From an uncultured Dorea sp. (GTDB lineage Bacteria > Bacillota > Clostridia > Lachnospirales > Lachnospiraceae), in the NCBI GenBank assembly GCA_910584265.1, contig CAJTZE010000010.1:1-64000 (forward strand): a DNA stretch of 64,000 nt. Reading direction: 5' to 3'. The translations under genes were made by a program, and so were the position numbers. This document shows, piece by piece, positions 26,052-35,020 of this stretch (the first letter of the stretch is position 1; every line of letters starts with the position of its first letter). The notes under the pieces were generated by a model that worked only from the letters and a program-made list of their open reading frames with translations, was not told the DNA's origin and did no database searches.

Positions 26052-26312
26052 CTATCCCTCTATCATCTGGAATATCCTGACTGTAAAATCCTGCAGCGAC
26101 TGAAGCATCGAACCTCCGGTAAATACAAGAATCAACCCGATTACCAGAAGCTTCGGCACAAATGTGATCGTCTGCTCATGAATCTGCGTTGCGGCCTGAA
26201 AAATTGCAATCAGTATACCTACCAGCATACTAATTACCAGAAGAGGGCCGGCAAGCTGCACTGACATCACAAACACTTCATACATCAAATCTCCAACTTC
26301 TCCGTTTGTCAT
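26052..26312 (-). CDS. fliQ: flagellar export gate protein FliQ
   Basis: This 86-residue protein has two membrane hairpin segments and the conserved segment GILIAIFQAATQIHEQTITF (residues 27-46), followed by VPKLL. It assembles with FliP and FliR. It lies between fliP and fliR with short gaps of about 16-21 bases. Confidence 0.96.
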   Translation of the reverse strand: MTNGEVGDLMYEVFVMSVQLAGPLLVISMLVGILIAIFQAATQIHEQTITFVPKLLVIGLILVFTGGSMLQSLQDFTVRIFQMIEG

Positions 26313-26333
26313 CTATATAGGCCTCCCTCTCCG

Positions 26334-26999
26334 TTATGTGTTAAAGCTGTCCACAATAGTCTTAAATAACATCTCCCATCCATTCACTGTTATAAACAGC
26401 AGAAGCTTGAACGGAAGTGAGATCATTGCCGGTGGCAGCATCATCATTCCCATAGACATCAATGTACTGGAAACAACAATATCTATCAGTAAAAACGGGA
26501 TATACAACAGAAATCCCGCGGTAAACGCCCTCTTCAATTCGCTTGTCATAAACGAGGGGATAATAACTGTAATCGACAGGTCTGTCAGTTCCTCCACCTC
26601 CTGTATATCCTCCTCAGCCAGATCCGTGAACAATGCCAGAGAGCTTTTCTCTGTATTCTTAAGCATAAATCTCTTAATCGGGTCCTGTGCCCGGTCAAAA
26701 AACTCCTCTGTAGAAATTTCCTGATTCTGATAAGGCTGATAGGCCTCTGTATTCACTTCACCTATAATTGGATCCATAATAAAAAGCGTCAAAAAGATAG
26801 AAATACCTACCAGCACCATATTCGGCGGTGTCTGCTGGACTCCAAGCGCATTTCTCAAAAAAGAAAGAATGATTATGGTTCTCGTAAACGAGGTCATCAT
26901 AATCAGGAGAGAGGGCAGAAGTGATATAATCGTCAGAAGTAACAATATATCTAATGTAGGAACCTGGCTGCCATTAACATTAATCAGTGAGTCATACAC
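26334..26999 (-). CDS. fliP: flagellar export gate protein FliP
   Basis: FliP forms most of the export-gate channel. The 221-residue protein has the conserved SFTRTIIILSFLRNALGVQQ region (about residues 37-56), TPPNMVL, and the C-terminal MGMMMLPPAMISLPFKLLLF region. It lacks the cleavable signal peptide found in many longer FliP proteins. It follows fliO by 6 bases. Confidence 0.96.
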   Translation of the reverse strand: MYDSLINVNGSQVPTLDILLLLTIISLLPSLLIMMTSFTRTIIILSFLRNALGVQQTPPNMVLVGISIFLTLFIMDPIIGEVNTEAYQPYQNQEISTEEFFDRAQDPIKRFMLKNTEKSSLALFTDLAEEDIQEVEELTDLSITVIIPSFMTSELKRAFTAGFLLYIPFLLIDIVVSSTLMSMGMMMLPPAMISLPFKLLLFITVNGWEMLFKTIVDSFNT

Positions 27000-27005
27000 T
27001 AGTCT

Positions 27006-27350
27006 CTACCTCCTCTTTTTGCTCAAGTCATTGAGCTTTTCCATCATCGCCTTAAAGTCCAGAGCGCCTGCCCCGCCCTCTTCCTCATCCGGCGCGAGTG
27101 GAAAAAGCTCTTCGTCCTGAAGCTCGGACAGAACATGAATCTGACCCGCAGTAATTCCCACAAGGAGGTATTTCCCGCTGACCTGTATAATTGCAATATG
27201 TCTGTCCTGTCCCATCGTAATCTGATCAATCAGGCGCATATAACGGGAACTGCTGCTCTTTGACAGTCCCCTGCCTATATATTTACTTGCCAGATAGCTT
27301 CCGTAAATGATAAGCAGTACTACAAGAAATGTAGCAATTACTCTCCACAT
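27006..27350 (-). CDS. fliO: flagellar protein FliO/FliZ
   Basis: This 114-residue protein has one N-terminal membrane segment (about residues 5-22) and a small cytoplasmic domain with IGRGLSKSSSSRYMRLIDQI and ISGKYLLVGIT-like strands. FliO helps assemble FliP rings. The family is poorly conserved, and its position between fliY and fliP supports the call. Confidence 0.88.
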   Translation of the reverse strand: MWRVIATFLVVLLIIYGSYLASKYIGRGLSKSSSSRYMRLIDQITMGQDRHIAIIQVSGKYLLVGITAGQIHVLSELQDEELFPLAPDEEEGGAGALDFKAMMEKLNDLSKKRR

Positions 27351-27362
27351 ACAATTCCTTCC

Positions 27363-28757
27363 CTACTCTAATGCGAGCAAATTGACCTTCATTATTTCCG
27401 TAATCCTGACTCCGAAATTATCCTCCACAACAACAACATCGCCTTTTGCAATACATTGTCCATTTACATATAGATCCACCTGCTCTCCGGCCAGTTTGTC
27501 CAGAACAACCAGCGAACCTTTCGTGAAATCAAGAATATCTTTTACAAACTTTTTAGTTCTTCCGATTTCTACTGAAATCTCAAGAGGAACACCCATGATC
27601 AGTTCCATGTTCTCCTCCTGCTCAGCCTCAAGCACAATATCTCCGCTTGGCTTCAAATTGGTCTGAGACGGACTCTGAACATGGATCATCTTCGGCTCCG
27701 GCGCCTTCTTCTTCTCCTGCATAGACTCCTGCATTGCCTGCTGCATCGTCTGCATCTGCTGCATCATCTGCTGCATCATCTGCATCTGCATCATAGAAAG
27801 CTCTGGATTTACAGCTGTTACCGGCTGCATAACCGGCTGTGCGGGCTGCTGTACCGGCTGCGGTGCCCCAGACTGTACTGGCTGCGGTGCTGGTGCCGGT
27901 TGCGGTGCTGGTGCCGGCTGCGGTGCGGCCGGTTCCTCTGCTCCTCCTGCCAGCAGCTTCTCGATCTCTTCCTGAGACAGTGTTCCGCCTCCTCCTGACG
28001 ATGCCGCTGGCGCGGGCTGCGGTGCGGCTGGTTCCTCTGCTCCTCCTGCCAGCATTTTTTCAATCTCTTCCTGAGACAATGCCTTGCCTCCAGATGCCGC
28101 CTCTGGTTCTGCCGGCGCTTCTGAACCTACCGGTTTCCCATCCGCACCAATTTCAATAATCTGATCTTCCGGAAGGAAACCTCTTACCAATCCTTTTGCC
28201 AGCTCCATCGGCATTACATTGAAGAATTCACTCTCCAGCTTATCTGCTATCTTAAGAGTAAATACTACAACCACCTTCGGACTGTCATCTACAAAATATT
28301 TATCAATAAACTCCTGTTCGTCCTTCACTTCAAATGAAATTGGCGTGGAGATATTAACCATTCTCCCCAGGAACTCCGACAGTGCTGTAGAGGACGCACC
28401 CATCATCTGGTTCATTACCTCACAGACTGCACTGATGTTAATTTCATTCAGCTCAAACTCTTCGTCAGGCATCTCCATGCCCATGAGCATTTCCACGATC
28501 ACCTTTACATCATGCCTCTTAAGAAGCATAACGTTTTCGCCTTCCAGACCGGCAACATAAGTTATCTCAACGCCCACGGCCGGTTCCACCCTGTCCATTT
28601 CAAATTCTTCTTTTGAAACAATATTGACAACCGGTGTTGTAATATCTACTCTGGCGTTCAACATCGTGGAAACCGCTGTCGCAGAGGAGCCAAGGCTGAT
28701 ATTCAATATCTCGCCTATTGCGTCTATTTCCATTTTACTAAAGCATTCAGAAGCCAT
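27363..28757 (-). CDS. fliY: flagellar switch protein FliY with linker CheY-binding-like peptides
   Basis: FliY combines a CheC-like CheY-P phosphatase domain (residues 1-200) with a C-terminal FliN/SpoA domain (about 378-464) in the C-ring. Both phosphatase sites look intact (IGEILN and CEVMN). The usual N-terminal CheY-P-binding peptide is absent. Instead two copies of LSQEEIEK(M/L)LAGG occur in the linker at residues 227 and 260, within a Pro/Ala-rich stretch, followed by a Met/Gln-rich segment (about 321-347). The linker of about 180 residues is unusually long. Two 67-base DNA repeats, 99 bases apart, underlie the peptides. Confidence 0.93.
   Translation of the reverse strand: MASECFSKMEIDAIGEILNISLGSSATAVSTMLNARVDITTPVVNIVSKEEFEMDRVEPAVGVEITYVAGLEGENVMLLKRHDVKVIVEMLMGMEMPDEEFELNEINISAVCEVMNQMMGASSTALSEFLGRMVNISTPISFEVKDEQEFIDKYFVDDSPKVVVVFTLKIADKLESEFFNVMPMELAKGLVRGFLPEDQIIEIGADGKPVGSEAPAEPEAASGGKALSQEEIEKMLAGGAEEPAAPQPAPAASSGGGGTLSQEEIEKLLAGGAEEPAAPQPAPAPQPAPAPQPVQSGAPQPVQQPAQPVMQPVTAVNPELSMMQMQMMQQMMQQMQTMQQAMQESMQEKKKAPEPKMIHVQSPSQTNLKPSGDIVLEAEQEENMELIMGVPLEISVEIGRTKKFVKDILDFTKGSLVVLDKLAGEQVDLYVNGQCIAKGDVVVVEDNFGVRITEIMKVNLLALE
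27880..27924 (-). repeat. 18-base tandem repeat in fliY (Pro-Gln-Pro-Ala)
   Basis: Two and a half copies of an 18-base unit (plus-strand GCTGCGGTGCTGGTGCCG) encode PQPAPA repeats in the FliY linker. Copy number could vary by slippage without breaking the frame. Confidence 0.75.
27916..28081 (-). repeat. two 67-base direct repeats in fliY
   Basis: Copies at 27916-27982 and 28015-28081 are nearly identical, with a 99-base period (33 codons). Each encodes LSQEEIEK(M/L)LAGGAEEPAAPQP, in part. This is a recent internal duplication of a CheY-P-binding-like peptide. Confidence 0.85.
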
Positions 28758-28797
28758 ACTTACCCTTCTCTCTTTCCGGGGGAATTATCCGCCGTTT

Positions 28798-29244
28798 TTA
28801 TTTTCCAATCTCCAATGCTTTTTGCGCCATCAGTTTGATTGCGTTGAAAGCTGTAATATTCGCCTCATAGGATCTGGTCGCGGACATGCCGTCTATGGTT
28901 TCCTTAACCGGGTCAACATTCGGCATCATAACATAGCCGTCCTCATCCGCATCCGGATGATCCGGATCATAAACCGGATTCAAGTCCCTCTGATCTTCTA
29001 TAATCTCAGTTACCTTCACACCGCCTTTTGCAGCAGCCGTGCTCCTGTTCAAAGCAGTGTTAAATTTGGTACGGAATGTGGTAGAAGGCACTTCCTGCAG
29101 GACTACCATCTTTCTCCGGTATGGCCCGCCGCTTTCCGTTCTAGTCGTATTTGTATTGGACAGATTTTCGGCCGCAATGTCCAGTCTCTGTCTCTCAGCT
29201 GTCAATCCCGACGCACTGATGTCAAATGAACTCAAAAAAGACAT
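28798..29244 (-). CDS. flgC: flagellar basal-body rod protein FlgC
   Basis: This 148-residue proximal rod protein has the N-terminus SFDISASGLTAERQRLDIAA, the GGPYRRKMVVLQE motif and the C-terminus RSYEANITAFNAIKLMAQKALEIG, a classic FlgC set. The gene normally sits between flgB and fliE. Here it lies between cheY (18 bases upstream) and fliY (about 40 bases downstream), so it has been relocated within the operon. There is no sign of a second flgC next to flgB. Confidence 0.95.
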   Translation of the reverse strand: MSFLSSFDISASGLTAERQRLDIAAENLSNTNTTRTESGGPYRRKMVVLQEVPSTTFRTKFNTALNRSTAAAKGGVKVTEIIEDQRDLNPVYDPDHPDADEDGYVMMPNVDPVKETIDGMSATRSYEANITAFNAIKLMAQKALEIGK

Positions 29245-29261
29245 ATCTGTTCCTCCTCAAA

Positions 29262-29621
29262 TTAACCAAGGATTTTCTTAACTGTAGACAAGATACGTTC
29301 CGGCTTAAAAGGCTTAACGATAAAATCCTTTGCCCCGGATTTGATAGAATCCATAACCATCGTCTCCTGTCCCATAGCAGAACACATAACAATCGTTGCA
29401 TTCGGATCCATACCCTTGATCTCCTTCAGTGTCTCAAGGCCGTCCTTATTCGGCATCGTAATATCCATGAACACAAGGTCAGGCTTTTCGGCAGCATACA
29501 AATCGACAGCCTTTGCGCCATCCTCTGCCTCAACAAGATCTGTATATCCGGCCTGCGTCAATGTAGTTTTTAACATCATTCTCATAAATGCCGCATCGTC
29601 TACTAACATAATTTTTGCCAT
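29262..29621 (-). CDS. cheY: chemotaxis response regulator CheY
   Basis: This is a 119-residue single receiver domain with the acidic pair in LVDDAAFMR, phosphorylatable Asp in LVFMDITMPNKDG, the Thr/Ser in MCSAMG and Lys in VKPFKPE. Phosphorylated CheY binds FliM and FliY at the switch. It lies between fliM and flgC in the flagellar run. Confidence 0.95.
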   Translation of the reverse strand: MAKIMLVDDAAFMRMMLKTTLTQAGYTDLVEAEDGAKAVDLYAAEKPDLVFMDITMPNKDGLETLKEIKGMDPNATIVMCSAMGQETMVMDSIKSGAKDFIVKPFKPERILSTVKKILG

Positions 29622-29698
29622 TTTTTTTACCTCACTTTTTTGTTCTCATTGTAATTGTAATTTATATACTCAGATAATTCAAAGGATTTATCTGGTAA

Positions 29699-30721
29699 TT
29701 ATACCGCTACATCTTCATTCTTTACTTCCAATATACGATTCTCTATCTTAACCGCCATATTCTTGTTATGTACTCCCAGCTGGCCGTTAAACCACGGCTG
29801 TCCTTCTATATACAGAGATATCAGTGAATTCTGCGGTTTATTCAGATCAATCACATCTCCCACATGAAGATTATATACATCGTCCAGACTAAGCTGCGCT
29901 GTACCCAGCTGTGCCATGACATTCATCTTGGACTCCCGAATGCTCTCCATAATATCGTCGCGGTTATTCCTGAGTGCATTCGCACCCTTATTCGCCAAAT
30001 GCTTCGTCTTATCGATAATCTCAAAGATACCGCTTAAGAGAGTTCCAGGAATACAGATATTCATTGCTCCTTCAATATCCCCCATCTGAATCCTCAGCAT
30101 AACAATTACTACCGTCTCATCTACGCTGATTCCCTGAAACATGCTTGGGTTCTCCTCCACACCGGCAAATTGCACATCCAGCTCCGTATAGTTAGCCCAC
30201 ACATCCTTTGTGATTGCTATCAGATAGCGGATAATCTTAGCGTACAGATCCAGCTCAATATCTGTATAGGTATAGGACAGATCAACCGTCATGTCCGTAC
30301 CCATTCCTCCCAGCATCCGGTCTATCATTGTTCCCATCAAGGATGGTGCAATATGAAATACCATGGGCGGATTGGTGGAATGATCCTGCAGCCCTACATC
30401 CACAAGTGTAATAACATCTGACTCGTTCAGCGCATTACTGAATTCATAATACCTCTGTTCTTCTACATCTACAACCTCTACCACACTGGCTACCCGGAAT
30501 AGACCATTGATCTGGGAAGAGGCCACTCTGGAATAATTGTCATAAATGCTCCGGAGCATCTTCAGTTTATCCTTTGTATACTTCTTAGGACTGTAAAAGT
30601 CATATTTTCTATGACTTTTCTCAACTTTTTTCGGCTCCTCTGATGCACTGTCCGGTTCACCGCCATTCTGCATCGAATTCAGCAGCGCGTCTATCTGACT
30701 TTGTGATAATACATCTGCCAT
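29699..30721 (-). CDS. fliM: flagellar switch protein FliM
   Basis: This 340-residue C-ring protein has the N-terminal CheY-P-binding peptide LSQSQIDALLNSM (residues 5-17), a CheC-like middle domain with GGMGTD, and a C-terminal SpoA domain (about 260-335). It follows motB by 23 bases. The fliL gene that usually stands between them is absent. Confidence 0.96.
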   Translation of the reverse strand: MADVLSQSQIDALLNSMQNGGEPDSASEEPKKVEKSHRKYDFYSPKKYTKDKLKMLRSIYDNYSRVASSQINGLFRVASVVEVVDVEEQRYYEFSNALNESDVITLVDVGLQDHSTNPPMVFHIAPSLMGTMIDRMLGGMGTDMTVDLSYTYTDIELDLYAKIIRYLIAITKDVWANYTELDVQFAGVEENPSMFQGISVDETVVIVMLRIQMGDIEGAMNICIPGTLLSGIFEIIDKTKHLANKGANALRNNRDDIMESIRESKMNVMAQLGTAQLSLDDVYNLHVGDVIDLNKPQNSLISLYIEGQPWFNGQLGVHNKNMAVKIENRILEVKNEDVAV

Positions 30722-30744
30722 TCTAACTTCCTACCTTCGCTTCA

Positions 30745-31503
30745 TTATTGCCGGCCCATTTCTTCATAATACTGTTCAAGGCTCTGTTCTACGGAATCTG
30801 ACTTTGTGATCAAAAGCTCAACCCTGCGGTTCTTTGCCCGGTTCTCTTCTGTATCAAACGGTGCAATCGGGCGGTGCTGCCCATACCCGATTGCGGAAAT
30901 ATTCTGCGGCGGTACATTGATCCGCTCCTGAATATATGCCGCAACCCTCGCCGCACGCTCAGCCGAAAGAACCCGGTCCCCTGTTGCTTCATTTGGAACA
31001 TTTGGATCCGCCTGTGTAGTATGACCCAGCACCTGAATCTCTTTAACAGAGCCGCTGACTCCTGCAATAATAGCAGAGAACTGCCCCAAAATAGTCTCTC
31101 CGCCTTCCTTGATAATGGAACTGTCCCCGTCAAAGAATACATTATCCCGAAAGGTAATAAATGTATAACCGTCTCCCTTAAATAGTTCTACCTCTCCGTC
31201 AAGTCCTGCTTCCTCCACGGCCTTTTTCAGACTTTCATATAGTTCGTCGAACTCATCCATGTCTATCTGTTCCGTATCGACTCCTCCAGGAACCTCATCA
31301 TTCGCATCAATGTCCGGATTTTCTGCAATCTGCGAAACCTCTTTTGCATCCGGGTTAAAGCTCTTAACAATCTGTATCCACTTCGCCTGATCAATGGTTG
31401 AAATGGAATAAAGGAGTACGAAAAAACATAACAGCAGCGTTACAAGGTCACCATAGGTGTCCATCCAATTGGCGCCGCCGCCTTCCTTCTTTTTTCTTTT
31501 CAT
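30745..31503 (-). CDS. motB: flagellar stator protein MotB
   Basis: MotB is the stator subunit anchored to peptidoglycan. The 252-residue protein has a basic N-terminus and one membrane segment with the ion-binding Asp in YGDLVTLLLCFFVLLYS. A periplasmic OmpA-like domain (about residues 110-240) carries VLGHTTQADPN and NRRVELLI. It follows motA by 9 bases. Confidence 0.95.
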   Translation of the reverse strand: MKRKKKEGGGANWMDTYGDLVTLLLCFFVLLYSISTIDQAKWIQIVKSFNPDAKEVSQIAENPDIDANDEVPGGVDTEQIDMDEFDELYESLKKAVEEAGLDGEVELFKGDGYTFITFRDNVFFDGDSSIIKEGGETILGQFSAIIAGVSGSVKEIQVLGHTTQADPNVPNEATGDRVLSAERAARVAAYIQERINVPPQNISAIGYGQHRPIAPFDTEENRAKNRRVELLITKSDSVEQSLEQYYEEMGRQ

Positions 31504-31512
31504 AGTACCCTC

Positions 31513-32343
31513 CTATTCCTCGTCCTTACCTTTTTTGCCCTTCTTACCCTTTTCCGGAGCCGCATCCGGATCGAGAACCTTCAAACGGCGTTTCTGAGAA
31601 ATATATGTAACAAGCTTTTCTTTCAGGAACTTTGGATTATCTCCCGCCTGAATTGCAAGGATACCTTCAATCATAATCTGTTTATACAGCATCTCTTCAT
31701 CATTTCTCACGCTAAGCTTATTTGCAATCGGTGAAAAAAGCAGATTCGCGAGCATACAGCCATAGAACGTGGTAATCAGCGCCGTTGCCATCGCAGGACC
31801 GATGTCAGAGGCTCCGTCACCGTCCAGATTCATACCCTTTAACATATTTACCAGACCTACCAGGGTACCAATCATACCAAATGCCGGCGAGAATGCTGAT
31901 GCCTTATTATATAGGCCGATTCCTTCCTCATGTCTTGCCGCCATAGCATCCAGGTCGTTCTCCATCAGGGAACGCACTTCTTCCGGCTCGGTCGCATCCA
32001 CAATCAGCATGATCCCCTGTTTAAAGAACGGGTCGTCAAGCTCGTTCGCCTTCTCCTCTAATGCCAGTAATCCGTTCTTTCTTGCAAGCTGTGCCATCTC
32101 TTCCAGCGTATTCACTAACTCCGCAATATTATATTTGTTGCCTTGGATCAGCATCTTAAAATGTCCCGGTATTGTCTTTAACATTGAGAGCGGATAACTC
32201 ATAACCACCGCCGCAATAGCGCCGCCCACAACAATCGCGAGCGACTCCGGATCCCAGAAGTTGCCCAGCTTAGCAGGAGTAATGCCGACAAATATAATCA
32301 GCACCATACCTATGACTAATCCTAAAATACTAGTAATATCCAC
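31513..32343 (-). CDS. motA: flagellar stator protein MotA
   Basis: This 276-residue stator channel subunit has four membrane segments, a large cytoplasmic loop (about residues 55-145) and the conserved GMIGTLVGLVNML and TALITTFYGCMLANL regions. The C-terminus is Lys/Gly-rich (EKGKKGKKGKDEE). The start is GTG at 32343. It stands between flbD and motB. Confidence 0.95.
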   Translation of the reverse strand: MDITSILGLVIGMVLIIFVGITPAKLGNFWDPESLAIVVGGAIAAVVMSYPLSMLKTIPGHFKMLIQGNKYNIAELVNTLEEMAQLARKNGLLALEEKANELDDPFFKQGIMLIVDATEPEEVRSLMENDLDAMAARHEEGIGLYNKASAFSPAFGMIGTLVGLVNMLKGMNLDGDGASDIGPAMATALITTFYGCMLANLLFSPIANKLSVRNDEEMLYKQIMIEGILAIQAGDNPKFLKEKLVTYISQKRRLKVLDPDAAPEKGKKGKKGKDEE

Positions 32344-32369
32344 GTTATCTTCACCGCCTTAATCTTTCT

Positions 32370-32567
32370 CTATCTATCTGTATGGTAACAATGGATCCGT
32401 CCATTGTACTCAATTATTTTCTCTACTATTTCCTCCGCACTCTCCTTCACAATGTAAAATTTCCCATTCATCAGTACGATTTTAGATTCTGGAATGAATT
32501 CCACTGCTTCTATCTGCGTAGAATTCAATAAAACCTGCTGATTATTCAGCTTTGTCAGCATTATCAT
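32370..32567 (-). CDS. flbD: flagellar protein FlbD
   Basis: This 65-residue protein has the FlbD family pattern (MLTKLNNQQVLLNSTQIEAVE at the start, shown in part, then IVLMNGKFYIVKESAEEIVEKI). It is a small conserved protein of unclear function, encoded between flgE and motA in most Firmicutes. ATG at 32567 has GAGG 9 bases upstream. Longer readings from upstream codons are less likely. Confidence 0.9.
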   Translation of the reverse strand: MIMLTKLNNQQVLLNSTQIEAVEFIPESKIVLMNGKFYIVKESAEEIVEKIIEYNGRIHCYHTDR

Positions 32568-32658
32568 AATACACATCCTCGCATATTTCAAGCATATCCG
32601 GGATATTACCTGAATATCCCGGTATGCGGATAACTCATTTACTATTTACAACTTATCA

Positions 32659-33948
32659 TTATCTCTTCATGTTAACTAATTCTGCCAGCATCTCATCCGT
32701 TACCGTGATGATCTTAGAGTTTGCCTGAAAACCTCTCTGGGCTGTAATCATATTAGAAAATTCATTCGCAAGGTCTACATTCGCCATCTCCAGATATCCG
32801 CCCTTGATCTTACCAGACGGACCGCCGTTCGGCTTATCAGCCTCTACATCTCCGGCATTGGCGCCCGGTGTGTAGTAGTAGCCGCTGGTCTTCTCCAGAC
32901 CGTTCGGGTTCTCTACCGTAACAAGGGCAAGCTGACCGATTGCGATGGAACGGTTCTGCTTATCCACGCCGATGATGGTTCCGTCCTCATTGATCTTGTA
33001 GCTCTGGATCTCATACTGCCTTCCAGTGTTTGGATCTGTCGGGATACGGATTGCAGATAATTCATTTGCATACTGGGCCGGGCTTCCTGCTACGTGTGCT
33101 TTTCCATCTGTCACAACCGCGCCGGCAAACATACTTGTCACCGTAGCCGGATTCGGATCCGGGCCTTTTTCATTCCTTGTTATCAAAATATTAACCGTTC
33201 CCCCTGTGCCATTCCCATCTTCTTGCGGATAGCTCGGTTCAACTGTATATCCATTAAGAGGACCAGCGGGTATAGGCGGGGTGACATTTGCATTTCCTGC
33301 GGTAACCGCAGCCGCAATCCAATCGTTAATCTGGTCATCAAATTCTGTCGACTGACTCGGGAAAGAAACGCCTCCTATTGTAACTGTAAACCCAGTTGCA
33401 GGCGCTGTAGCCGGGGCAACTGTTACCTGTGCCTGATCCGCCTTATACTCTGCTTTTGTAGCCGGCGTCTCTGGAATACCCGTTCCGTCTACCAATGCAT
33501 ATCCATATACATAACTTCTCTGATCATCTACTAAATATCCGTTGTTATCCACACGGAAAATACCAACCCTTGACAGGAACAAACCGGAATCCGCTACATT
33601 GGTAAAACTTCCGTTTACCATATTACCTACCAGAAAGAACCCGGTACCATCAATCATACAATCCAGAGGATTGGAGGATGGCGACGGAGCGCCTGTTCCA
33701 AATTCATTCGTGATAGAAGAAAGGGTGGAACCATAACCAACCTGGGACGCGTTACGTCCGCCGGCTGCCCCTGCCATTGCGCTTCCTCCGGAACCGTTGA
33801 TCGAATTCGCATACATCGAATCCTGAAAGTTGTAGCTGTATGATTTAAAGCCCCATGTATTTACATTTGCAATATTATTACCAATTACGTCCATCTTTGA
33901 TTGATGGGATTTCAGTCCTGCGACTGCTGCAACCATTGATCTGACCAT
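32659..33948 (-). CDS. flgE: flagellar hook protein FlgE
   Basis: This 429-residue hook subunit begins with AAVAGLKSHQSKMDVIGNNI and NVNTWGFK, and ends with NVDLANEFSNMITAQRGFQANSKIITVTDE (near residues 390-420). A Pro/Ala-rich, fast-changing insert (about residues 160-290) forms the outer domain. It follows the TIGR02530-type gene and precedes flbD, as usual. Confidence 0.95.
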   Translation of the reverse strand: MVRSMVAAVAGLKSHQSKMDVIGNNIANVNTWGFKSYSYNFQDSMYANSINGSGGSAMAGAAGGRNASQVGYGSTLSSITNEFGTGAPSPSSNPLDCMIDGTGFFLVGNMVNGSFTNVADSGLFLSRVGIFRVDNNGYLVDDQRSYVYGYALVDGTGIPETPATKAEYKADQAQVTVAPATAPATGFTVTIGGVSFPSQSTEFDDQINDWIAAAVTAGNANVTPPIPAGPLNGYTVEPSYPQEDGNGTGGTVNILITRNEKGPDPNPATVTSMFAGAVVTDGKAHVAGSPAQYANELSAIRIPTDPNTGRQYEIQSYKINEDGTIIGVDKQNRSIAIGQLALVTVENPNGLEKTSGYYYTPGANAGDVEADKPNGGPSGKIKGGYLEMANVDLANEFSNMITAQRGFQANSKIITVTDEMLAELVNMKR

Positions 33949-34036
33949 TTTCTATTACTTCCTTTCTTTACTTTCATCTGCTGTCTACAGGCACCTGCGA
34001 ATCGCACAGATGCCAAACCCCCATAAATGGTCCGGC

Positions 34037-34429
34037 TTACATTAAGACAGCGCTGTCAATGTTTGTAAAAATATTTTCTTTCATCTCCGCTCCCGACATT
34101 GTTGTTACTACGATATTGTTGGGAACATTCACGATAAAGGCTCCGCTCTCACCAATGACAACTACATCCTTCGCACCCTTTTCCTGTGCTTTCTTCACTG
34201 CCCGATTCAGGTTATTAAGGAGGCTGTCTGTCATCTCAATCCCCCTCTGCTGCACTCTTTGGGCCGCATGCTTGGAGAACTGAACGGACTGCGCTTTATT
34301 CGATTCATTTTGCAGAAGCTCTGCAAATTGTACTTGATTACCAGTATTTGCTCTTGTCTGCAGCGCAGCCTGTGCATGCTGCAGCTTAAGTGCGCCGGCA
34401 TTCGTAATCTGATTCACATTGTTCATCAA
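34037..34429 (-). CDS. flagellar operon protein, TIGR02530 type
   Basis: This is a 130-residue protein with the family landmark VQFSKHAAQRVQQRGIEM (about residues 53-70) and a C-terminal IVNVPNNIVVTTMSGAEMKENIF region. It is found between flgD and flgE in many Firmicutes. Its role is not established; it has been linked to hook assembly by position only. Confidence 0.85.
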   Translation of the reverse strand: MMNNVNQITNAGALKLQHAQAALQTRANTGNQVQFAELLQNESNKAQSVQFSKHAAQRVQQRGIEMTDSLLNNLNRAVKKAQEKGAKDVVVIGESGAFIVNVPNNIVVTTMSGAEMKENIFTNIDSAVLM

Positions 34430-34473
34430 TGATCCACCGCCTTTAGCTTTGCACTCTATTGTCTGTTTTGTGA

Positions 34474-34983
34474 TTATTCCTTCTCAGGCGCTTCCGGAAC
34501 CTCACCTACAGACATTACCTGTGACAATTCGTACTTCTTGCCGTCTACATATACGGAGGTTGCTCCTGTAAGGTCCACCCCTGTTACAGTTCCCTTCTTG
34601 TAAGTAACCTTTGTTTTCCCGTCCTCATCCTTCTCGCCGTTTGGATCCGGAATGGCAACCGTTACTTCTTTACCAAGAAGACCTGTCGAATAGCTTGTTA
34701 ATGTTACCGTTGAAAGATTATTTGTTACTGTTGAGAAGTTTGCAACCGCCTGGGTCAGCTTCTCCATAGCGCTCATAGAGGACATCTGTGTCATCTGGTT
34801 CATCATCTCGCTGTTGTCCACAGGATTTGTCATATCCTGATACTGCAGCTGTGCCGCCATAAGCTTCCAGTAATCATCCGTAGTCAGCGTGTTGCTGGAC
34901 GCGGCGGATGACTGTGATGCCTTTGTGGAATCATAAAGATACTTGGCCGCATCACTCATTAATGTAGTTGATTCTACTGCCAT
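34474..34983 (-). CDS. flgD: flagellar hook-capping protein FlgD
   Basis: This 169-residue protein has the FlgD core pattern LTTDDYWKLMAAQLQYQDMTNPVDNSE at about residues 28-54, then a small beta domain with GKEVTVAIP. FlgD caps the growing hook. It is short compared with enteric FlgD, as is common in Firmicutes. It lies between fliK and the TIGR02530-type gene. Confidence 0.92.
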   Translation of the reverse strand: MAVESTTLMSDAAKYLYDSTKASQSSAASSNTLTTDDYWKLMAAQLQYQDMTNPVDNSEMMNQMTQMSSMSAMEKLTQAVANFSTVTNNLSTVTLTSYSTGLLGKEVTVAIPDPNGEKDEDGKTKVTYKKGTVTGVDLTGATSVYVDGKKYELSQVMSVGEVPEAPEKE

Positions 34984-35020
34984 CTTATTAGTCTCCTTCT
35001 TTTTTATTTCTTCATAAATC

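Noticed and set aside
27720..27800. CTGCTGCAT-type repeats that could look like a CRISPR or microsatellite
   Set aside because: They are in frame in fliY and encode its Met/Gln-rich linker. Units are too short and have no spacers.
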